Made by a program: the position numbers and the translations under genes
Source: Pararge aegeria
Lineage: Eukaryota > Arthropoda > Insecta > Lepidoptera > Nymphalidae
Assembly (NCBI RefSeq): GCF_905163445.1
Contig: NC_053196.1
Span: 11,681,501-11,745,500, forward strand
DNA: 64,000 nucleotides
Direction: 5' to 3'
The notes under the pieces: model-generated
Databases searched by the model: none
Seen by the model: only the letters and a program-made list of their open reading frames with translations
What the model was told of the DNA's origin: nothing
In this document: in pieces, positions 56,855 to 64,000 of the stretch
Numbering within the stretch: the first letter of the stretch is position 1
How the letters are laid out: every line of letters starts with the position of its first letter

Positions 56855-57119
56855 AATAAATAAATAAATAAATATACTACGACAATACACACATCGCCAT
56901 CTAGCCCCAAAGTAAGCGTAGGTTGTGTTATGGGTACTAAGATGACTGATGAATATTTTTATGAATAACATACATAAATACTTAGAATATACATATAAAC
57001 ACCCAGACACCGAAAAACATTCATGCTCATCACACAATCAATTTCCAGTAGTGAGAATCGAACCCACGGCCTTGGGCTCAGAAAGCAGGGTCGCTGCAAA
57101 CTGCGCCAATCGGCCGTCA
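56855..57119 (-). mobile_element. SINE A copy, full length
   Basis: (AATA)n tail at 56855-56870, CATCTAGCCCCAAAGTAAGC, GACACCGAAAAACATTCATG, AGAATCGAACCCACGGCC and head GCGCCAATCGGCCGTC. Confidence 0.85.
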
Positions 57120-57674
57120 TAAAGAAGCAAATGATAAACGACTAAGACACCGGGAGGTATCTGTGCATCGTTCGAGTCAATGAAGGTCCATAATGCAGTC
57201 GTATTTATATCGAAATACCCACCAACTGAATGTCATGATCATTTGTTGTTAATCAAATATAATTTTAATTGTTTCTTAAAAACGATATATTAATTATATA
57301 ATAATTATAAGCGTATTTGTAACAATCGTAACCAATTTAATAAAATATCTTACAAATATGAATTTACAGTTATCCAATTTTTAATTTATTTTTAACATAT
57401 ATTTATTTTTCCGTACAAATGAATTCAAAACATCCTAAGTGTGACAACCCTATCGAAGACTCTATTAAAACCCTATTGAAGATAAAAGATCGACACGCGA
57501 CGTGTGACGGGCAAGAGTCACAAGATGTTAGGGCCTATCTGATTTAACTCAGTAAAAACTATGGCAGTCAAGTAAGAGAGTCTAAGCTTTTTAATTCTCT
57601 CTATTAGGAGATACTTGTGTCCAGCTGTGGAACATAAAAAACTAAGGAGATTGTGCCATTGGGTGTTGTAATGT

Positions 57675-58055
57675 TTTTTTTTTTTTACTAACGAAAGGCC
57701 ATCGCTTCACGTCAATCATGCATCAAGCAATGATGAGGTCTGGGTTGGAGCACGCTTGCCTAGAAAAAGCCTATTCACTCTAGCCTTGAAGGTACTCAAA
57801 TTATACGTGGCAGGAAACACAGTTGCCGGGAGGGCGTTCCACAACTCAGCGGTACGTATCAGAAACGTGGATAAAAACGTTTCGTGCGTGTTGATGGAAT
57901 ATTAACCACATAAGGATGCCATCGCTCGCGGTATCTCGCTGTTCTGTGGTAGAACGGTGAAGGAGGAACAAGATTGTGAAGTTCCTGAGCACACTCACCG
58001 AAATATATCCGGTAAAACAGGCAACATTGCGTTGGTTCTGGAGACTATGTAGTTT
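57675..58055 (-). pseudogene. LINE reverse transcriptase C-terminus, frameshifted
   Basis: On the - strand FYHRTARYRERWHPYVVNIP, STRTKRFYPRF in one frame, and FLIRTAELWNALPATVFPAT, YNLSTFKARVNRLFLGKRAP in the next, ending LLDA-stop. This is the usual HP..V..P..RT..F..F..RTAxLWNxLPxxVFP pattern. A poly-T run at 57675-57687 marks the 3' tail. Confidence 0.8.
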
Positions 58056-59747
58056 TTCCAATAAGCTAACTGTTTTAGAATATTTTATAGAAAATTTAGA
58101 GCAGATAGATTAATAATTTAAGTAAATTGACTTCAAAAATAAAAGGCTAACTATTTCTTATCAACCTATCACATGTTATGCACAAATATGATGTTTATTG
58201 ATTTATTTATTCCAAGTCTGACTTTGGTCGGCCGTGTATTAATCGCGTCACGTAATTTCGTTCAGTTTCATATTAATATATTATCAATATTCTATTAGTC
58301 TTTCATATGGTAACTATTCCTTAGCTATTGATGACAACTGATGTGTCCATATCGTCTGCAATCATTCCTATTGTCTGCGAAGAGTGTCTACGTGTTGTAC
58401 CTCGCGTGGTCCTCAAATATGCATACAAAGCTGACGGGACAAAAGTACAGGAATTAGCATTATGATTTGTAATATCAGCAATGAGTCAATGGCTTGTTAC
58501 AATAACTTAATCCATTCACGTACCAATACGTACTGTTTTGTGGCGTGTCAATCGAATGTTAACATTGAAAGCTTTATAAGCTAATCTTCATTATTATTTT
58601 AATCCCTCCAAGAAATATTGAAAAAGCGAAACTTTGAAACGGACAAACTCCATCGTTTGTACGTTCAAGATTATTGTACTGCTTTCAACAATAAATCGTC
58701 AAAATTACCGGAATCGGAAATAAAGCAATATATCATACACAGAGCAATGGAATCAATATTTGGGAAAAAAACAACACATAGGAATATTAACATATAAAGA
58801 AAAAATAAAAATAAAGAATCTTAAAATTAGGTAACTAAATAAAATCGAATATTATTCTATATAAATAGATTTTTTTTTATCTATATACAGGTTAAATAAA
58901 AGATCCCGGAAAGCTCTCAGCCTCGTAGTTCTTATCATTAAAACTAACAACTTTTGCTCTACAGCTTTCCAAAATTAACTAAGTATTATTCATACAAGAA
59001 AAGGAATACATCATGTTATTTCTGTAAATAATAATAATAATAAGTTTTTTTCCATTAACATTACACAGTAAATTACAAAATAGTACAAAATAAGGCGAAA
59101 ATAAGGTAATGTGTATCATGAAACCCAAATTCTATAATACTGCTATACCTAATGCTAGACTGATTCGCAGTTATTATCTCCCGTCTCTGGAGCGAGAACC
59201 ATACACTTCAATTAAATCTAGTAAAAAGAACAAAACTTGAAACCTTTTGAATTAAATTTGATTGAATGCATAATGGTATACTAAATTTTTTTTTCTTACA
59301 TTTACATAAATTCATCGATAAGTGACATTACACGTTTAAACGAAATACATGTGATTCCACAACGTCGCGTAGTCGTGTCAGTAATCGCATGATAGAGTCG
59401 TCGTTCGCTCGCTGTTGCCGATGTTACTTTACAGAGCAGTACATTAGTAGAGTGACTATCTATAACATTAAATATTTCACAAACTATCGAGTTGAAAAAA
59501 AAGTCGTACATCAAACGTTTATAATTTTAATGTAAACAACTACAGGCCGAGAGCTTTATGGTATTTTTATTAGCTTATTTTGTATCTCTAATAATCAGTA
59601 TAACAAATCGGTAATATCGGATTCTCCTTATATCTAAGTATATATTCTCGCTTGAATTGTTTGAGTGCCTTACACCTAATTTCTTAGATTCACCGGTAGA
59701 TTTGCTCTTGGTGTATGATAATAGTACTTAAAACAAATGGTTATAGT

Positions 59748-60300
59748 CATCATTATCTCAACACATTACCGTCCCACTACGGGGCACGAGTTTATTTTTA
59801 TTTTTTATTTATACACTTTATTTGTAAACTACAAATAGTAAAAAAAAAAAACAATGCACACAACAAAAATAAACTTAAAAAGTAGGATACAAAGGGCGGC
59901 CTTATCGCTTAGTAGCGATCTCTTCCAGGCAACCTTAGGATTAGGAAAACCGAATTGGTGGGGTGTATTATTATTATATACATACTTACGAACAATTACA
60001 CACTAATACTTATCAATATTACACACATAAAATATTAATAATAATAAATATAAAAAAATATTAAACTAATATATACTAAAACATACTTAAATATGAGTAA
60101 GAGTTAATCACTGTCGTCTTTATTGTTCAAGATAATGGGCTTTAACAGCATTTTTGAATATGTCTAGTGACCTTGACTGTCGTATGCTTATTGGGAGTGC
60201 ATTCCACAGTTCAGTAGCTTGAACAATGAATGAATGCTTATAAAACTTAGTTTTCCTCCCATGATGGAAAAGGTTTAGGACGTAGCAGACCACGTTGGCC
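59748..60300 (-). mobile_element. SINE C copy split by a LINE (parts 59748-59795 and 60253-60300)
   Basis: The left part is CTCAACACATTACCGTCCCA, CTACGGGGCACGAGTTT. The right part continues TCCTCCCATGATGGAAAAGG, TTTAGGACGTAGCAGACCAC and GTTGGCC. Together they rebuild a SINE C. AGTTT flanks both sides of the insert. Confidence 0.75.
59796..60252 (-). pseudogene. LINE 3' end, near-identical to 37858-38317
   Basis: The - strand carries FYKHSFIVQATELWNALPIS and IRQSRSLDIFKNAVKAHYLE with stop. The 3' UTR matches the copy at 37858 over ~455 bp with only a handful of differences, so the two insertions are recent or derive from one active source. It is truncated further at the 5' end than the other. 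Confidence 0.85.
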
Positions 60301-60549
60301 GAGAGCGAAATGATAAGATTACCTACTAGATTTTAAAACCTTTTACGCAGATTAGCTTGCGGTTTTAACGTTGTACGTGGAACACAAGCAATAGAATATT
60401 AAATGTGTTAATGATAGTTTGCCAAGTTTGCAATGTCGGTCGATTACTGTTTTATAATTTATTAAATCAATCGCCCATTGTCAGTGACAGGTGTTAATCA
60501 TGGAGGCATGGAGGTCAGGCGGAACTAGCGCGTACGCTTCGGGATTGCC

Positions 60550-60875
60550 GGCTTATGTATGAATCACGCGTATAGTGTGTAAATGAAAGTGGACACATGA
60601 CGAAAATATTAATTCAAGGTTACAAAGAAACTGAGTGTTATATTTTGACCAGTGTCCAACACAGTACATAATTTGATTATTGACCGCAAGAACCTGGCTA
60701 AGTTTGTTGTGGGCTCTTCTTAGACCAGGGCGCGTTTGGAACCCTCCTAGCTTTAGTTTTAAGTTAACGAATGCAGTTATCACCATCACTAACATTAGTG
60801 TAACATGTTAAATGTATGAACGCTTCATACGCCTGTGATAAAGTCTACATGAATAAAACATTTTTTTTGAATTTG
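60550..60875 (+). mobile_element. LINE 3' UTR-like fragment
   Basis: AGTTTGTTGTGGGCTCTTCT, TAGACCAGGGCGCGTTTGGA, CCTAGCTTTAGTTTTAAGTT and a TTTTTTTTGAATTTGAAC end are a chain I associate with CR1-type LINE tails of Lepidoptera. No coding part. Confidence 0.5.
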
Positions 60876-61010
60876 AACTATTAAAATCGCTGGGGGCTGG
60901 GAAAAGGGGGCATGTTAGCACGGCTAGCATAGGCGCAATTCCAAACCAAAACTAAGTAGGTACATCGCCTCGGCAAAATTTGTATAAATTTATACAAAAA
61001 TATATAAGAA

Positions 61011-61260
61011 ATGAAGCGGGGATAACCCAGTGGGTAGGAGCTCGACTTTACTTTTGGGGGGCCGAGTTGGAATATGGATGGAGCAACATGCACCTCTTAC
61101 TTTTTCTAAGTTATGCGCGTTTTAAGTAATTAATATATCACTTGCTTCAACGGTGAAGGAAAACATCGTGAGGAAACCTGCATGCCTGAGAGTTGTACAT
61201 AATGCTCTCAAAGGTGTGTGGAGTCCACCAATCCGCACTGGCCGTGTGCGGTGGACTTAA
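61011..61260 (+). mobile_element. SINE C copy with tRNA-like head
   Basis: The head AAGCGGGGATAACCCAGTGG, GTAGGAGCTCGAC resembles a tRNA A-box region; the B box (GAGTTGGAATATGG) is weak. Then CTAAGTTATGCGCGTTTTAA, AACGGTGAAGGAAAACATCG, TGAGGAAACCTGCATGCCTG and CACCAATCCGCACTGGC. This copy fixes the orientation of the family. Confidence 0.75.
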
Positions 61261-62060
61261 AATAGTATAAAATAGATTATTTATGTTTCTTACTCCTAAA
61301 CTATACTTAACTAAACATAATAATATGCGGGCATATATCCAAGAGCTTAAGGGCCTGACTTGTATCGTATACACACCCACTTTAATTTTTACTTTTAGTA
61401 AACGAACCATGCCATAACGTTTTTTGTTACAGGTGAGACTCTTCCGTGGATATCAAAACTTCTGTGTAACCTGGTTTTTGGAATACAAATATTATCTGAT
61501 TTATAACTATCGTATCACTTGAACCCAAGTACCGAGTATACGCTCTCTCGGTTTTGGGATCTTCAAATGACATGCCTATAACCTATAACCTCATCAACAC
61601 TTTTCAAAGTACTTATTCATTAACTCATAACATCTTTGTTTATCATATTGTCATTGTTATTTCAATTTATTTAATAAAGTATTAAGAACATACAGAAACC
61701 GTAAATAACTAATATTGAAGCATCAAAAACCGCTCATTCGGCTAGCAACTTCATTTCATTTAGCAGTTGACAGTAATTATTTCACCTATGAGAAAAGTTT
61801 GTGAGCTAGCAACATTGCGTGGATGTGAAGTGCCGTGCGCGGGGCGTTTTCACAGTTTTTGGACACAACAACTGCATGCAATAATGGCTGAATGAGTAAA
61901 TGGGTTCTGTATGTTTCTAACTTTGTGTATTTAATATATATTCATGTATTTTATTTCATGCCTTCTAATTCAGAATGAAAATTACGCCGCATTCGACTCA
62001 GTTGGGCTGCAATGTCCGTCCACTTGTAAAAACAATCATAAGAGTAATTTTTATATAATT
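61261..62060. other. Non-coding stretch, nothing assigned
   Basis: AT-rich RUNX intron. No exon or repeat family recognised. Confidence 0.45.
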
Positions 62061-62168
62061 ACTAGCTGACCATATTTAGGAGGTTGTCCGATTCTCAGAC
62101 ATACCGAATATGCACCCAAAATTTCATGAGTCAACTACGAACACCGCTAGAATTTTATATATAAGATG
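62061..62168. repeat. Dispersed repeat family D, short copy
   Basis: TTACTAGCTGACC start, CACCCAAAATTTCATGAGTC and CACCGCTAGAATTTTATATA end. Confidence 0.5.
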
Positions 62169-62349
62169 AAAGAAAAACTTAACCAGTTAGGTAACTTAAA
62201 AAGTAGGTATGGTTTCTTTTGTCAATAATAACTTGTTTTTTTTTATTGTTTTGTTCGGGATAGTAGGTATAGGTAGTTTCCGTTTTGTATAGGTACTTAG
62301 ATAAGCTGCATTACGGTTTGTCTGGTAAAACTAATTAATTGCAATAGTT

Positions 62350-62692
62350 GTTTCGGCGCAGCGTTTAGCGCTTTGGTTTTAAGTTAGAGATCTATTGCCG
62401 GCAGGGGCGATTTGGAAATTTATATTTTTTGTATTTTTTTCTTGTCTAGTCTGGTGGGAGGCTTCGGAAGTGACTAGTTACCACTCTACCAATACAGACG
62501 TGCCGCCAAGCGATTTAACGTTCCGGTACGATGTCGCGTAAAAACCGAGTAGGGATATTGCCATAACTGCCGCACAACAGGTTAACAGGTTAGCCCGCTA
62601 CTTTCTTAGACTGTGTCATCACTTACTATCAATTCGAGGTGAGATTGCAAGGGTCAAGGGTTAACTTGTTGACTTCAGTGGTATAAAATAAA
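62350..62692 (+). mobile_element. SINE B copy, near full length
   Basis: GTTTCGGCGCAGCGTTTAGC head (decayed), GGCAGGGGCGATTTGGAAAT, AGTCTGGTGGGAGGCTTCGG, TTCCGGTACGATGTCGCGTA, GGTTAGCCCGCTACTTTCTT and GTGAGATTGCAAGGGTCAAG. It lies ~316 bp upstream of the last RUNX exon seen. Confidence 0.8.
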
Positions 62693-63008
62693 TGTAAGTG
62701 TCAACCCAGTCAATTTACCTACATCTAAAGTGCTACTATTTTGCTTCTAAAATCTCTATCCTATTGATCACACATTACCACCGAGTCGCACGCAGCGGAA
62801 TTTTCATCCTTAATTACAAATTAATACGCTACGCATTTTCCATTCTAGAACAACGTTTTAATAAATCATCAGCAGTTCATACTTACAACCATACAAATTG
62901 TCACCTTGCAGAAACTATACGTAATTAATCTGCGGCTAAAAAAGCGCCTAATAACAGATACCCAAACGGCCTAATACAGTGAATTTACCAGAATGCTAAA
63001 ATTTTCAG

Positions 63009-63140
63009 AAAACACCGGCAACATACTGGGCGCTAGCGAGTGGAACACGGGCTACCCGTCCACGGCCACCGTGTACCCGAGCTATGGACCTCTACAACCT
63101 CCCTATTACAAGCCGGACCCCACAATACATATACCTGCAG
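63009..63140 (+). CDS. RUNX transcription factor, Tyr/Pro-rich exon
   Basis: The acceptor is AATTTTCAG and the donor CTGCAG|GTAATT. The 132 nt start in position 2 and end in position 1. With the G of the preceding exon they give (E)NTGNILGASEWNTGYPS, TATVYPSYGPLQPPYYKPD, PTIHIPA. GC-rich third positions contrast with the flanking intron and support coding. Tyr/Pro-rich stretches are usual in the activation region C-terminal to the Runt domain. The link to the RUNX gene rests on phase, strand and composition; the primary sequence is not diagnostic. The terminal WRPY-type Groucho-binding motif of RUNX proteins is not reached in the window. Confidence 0.75.
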
Positions 63141-64000
63141 GTAATTTACTTCTGTCTATTTATTATTACCACCAATTCACGTGAAACAACAGGGCAAATA
63201 AAATGCATAAACGAGACCTTTGCATTTTTAAAGCGTTATATAAATTATAGGATGGGGAAAAAGTTTCTTCGTATTTGATTTGAATACTCAAATATTAATT
63301 TTTTCTACATTTAATCACAGTAGGTATATTTATGTATTGTAGTACATCAATCCGCACTGGGCCAACGTGGCGGACTACGGCCTTAACCCCTTCTCATTGT
63401 TCAGGAGACCCGTATCAGTGGGCCGGTAATGAGTTGACATGGTGATGATGGTAATATATATGTGCCATTGACTTTTTGACATCTCGAAGATAATGATCCT
63501 GATCCCGTTGCTGAAGAAATCTTGGGACTTCTGATCAAAAAACGCGACATATGGTTTTTCGGTCCTCTCATGATGTTAACCTGACACTTAAAGTATTCTG
63601 AAAAGACCGAAACAGATGGAAATCTGAAAATGCAAAGTCTCGACTATGAAAACACTTTACCAACTTTGCGTTACGGTTACTAGCATGACGTCCTGCATGA
63701 CAAATTTTCGAGGCTTGCGTTGCATTTTTTCTTTTTGTATTAAAATTTTAAAATTTATCGCATTCCTTTATTATTTTCAGTCATTTTGATAAAAAGAAAA
63801 ACAAATGCAAACTAGCTGGAAACAACATTCTTCTAACCTTTTTAATGACATCAAAACCAGCCAGATACAAATACACAGACAAAGTAATTTTATTACAAGT
63901 TTATACAAACCATATTGGTAGGTTAGGCTACCTATAGTATATTTTCCTTAGTTTGACAATTATTGAGAAGTCACAGGTTTTTCTTGTAAAAACGCGAAAG
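63141..64000 (+). other. Next RUNX intron, incomplete
   Basis: It begins with donor GTAATT. It contains a SINE C 3' part at 63340-63450 and then AT-rich sequence with no exon found up to the window end. Confidence 0.65.
63340..63450 (+). mobile_element. SINE C 3' part with GATGAT tail
   Basis: ACATCAATCCGCACTGGGCC, AACGTGGCGGACTACGGCCT, TAACCCCTTCTCATTGTTCA, GTGGGCCGGTAATGAGTTGA, then TGGTGATGATGG as the tail. Confidence 0.75.

Larger units (their letters stand above)
21702..63008 (+). other. RUNX intron of about 41.3 kb
   Basis: It runs from donor GTAAGT to acceptor AATTTTCAG. It contains a complete DD82E transposon, a 1.85-kb minisatellite and most of the SINE and LINE copies listed. Additional small phase-1 exons could hide inside and would not disturb the frame; I saw none. 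Unassigned AT-rich stretches over 300 bp are 21870-22850, 23463-25137, 26963-27520, 28211-28875, 31684-32214, 32476-33380, 36011-36771, 44694-45779, 46012-46836, 46941-48531, 49666-50374, 51561-52299, 53516-54689, 55129-55694, 56131-56854 and 58056-59747. 21731-21870 and 56580-56710 share a TCCCACGGGTGTCGTA repeat. Confidence 0.8.

Noticed and set aside
56744..57037. 97-aa - strand frame
   Set aside because: It is the SINE A copy read as protein; nearly the same peptide appears at 37447-37719 for the same reason.
1..64000. CRISPR arrays, operons, riboswitches, prophage or bacterial origin
   Set aside because: Nothing in the window fits. The introns, SINEs, LINEs and Runt domain all indicate an insect nuclear genome, and the minisatellite units are far too long and spacer-free to be CRISPR.

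Overview
The window looks like a piece of a lepidopteran (moth or butterfly) nuclear genome. It is AT-rich and almost free of long open reading frames. It is packed with tRNA-derived SINEs, 5'-truncated LINEs and small foldback or MITE-like elements of the kinds common in Lepidoptera. There are no bacterial-style operons, ribosome binding sites, CRISPR arrays or rRNA genes.

One cellular gene is visible, on the + strand: a RUNX (Runt-domain) transcription factor gene running through nearly the whole window. Three exons can be supported. 14465-14578 carries the last ~37 residues of the Runt domain. 21486-21701 is a Ser/Arg/Glu-rich linker exon with two possible in-frame 5' splice donors. 63009-63140 is a Tyr/Pro-rich exon. 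Every junction is phase 1, so the three exons join in one frame. The rest of the Runt domain and the 5' end lie outside the window or in an exon I could not find, and the 3' end lies beyond 64000. Introns of about 6.9 kb and 41.3 kb separate the three exons.

The large intron holds one apparently intact DNA transposon (25138-26962). It has 42-bp terminal inverted repeats with one mismatch and a TA target site. Its IS630/Tc1/mariner-type transposase is encoded on the - strand in two exons (458 aa). The spacing between the second Asp and the Glu is exactly 82 residues, which matches the DD82E group I know as Sailor. Next comes a 1.85-kb minisatellite (28876-30722) built from ~152-bp and ~136-bp units in a higher-order pattern.

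The remaining sequence is mostly a transposon graveyard. Three recurring tRNA-related SINE families are called A, B and C here. There are 3' ends of at least five LINE types (RTE-like, CR1/Jockey-like and others), two hAT-like MITEs with 8-bp target duplications, a repeat family E (14115-14370 and relatives), and a family D (CTAGCTGACC start). Several are nested, so the insertion order can be read. A few GC-rich, non-repetitive islands in the introns are candidate regulatory modules of the RUNX gene, by inference only.
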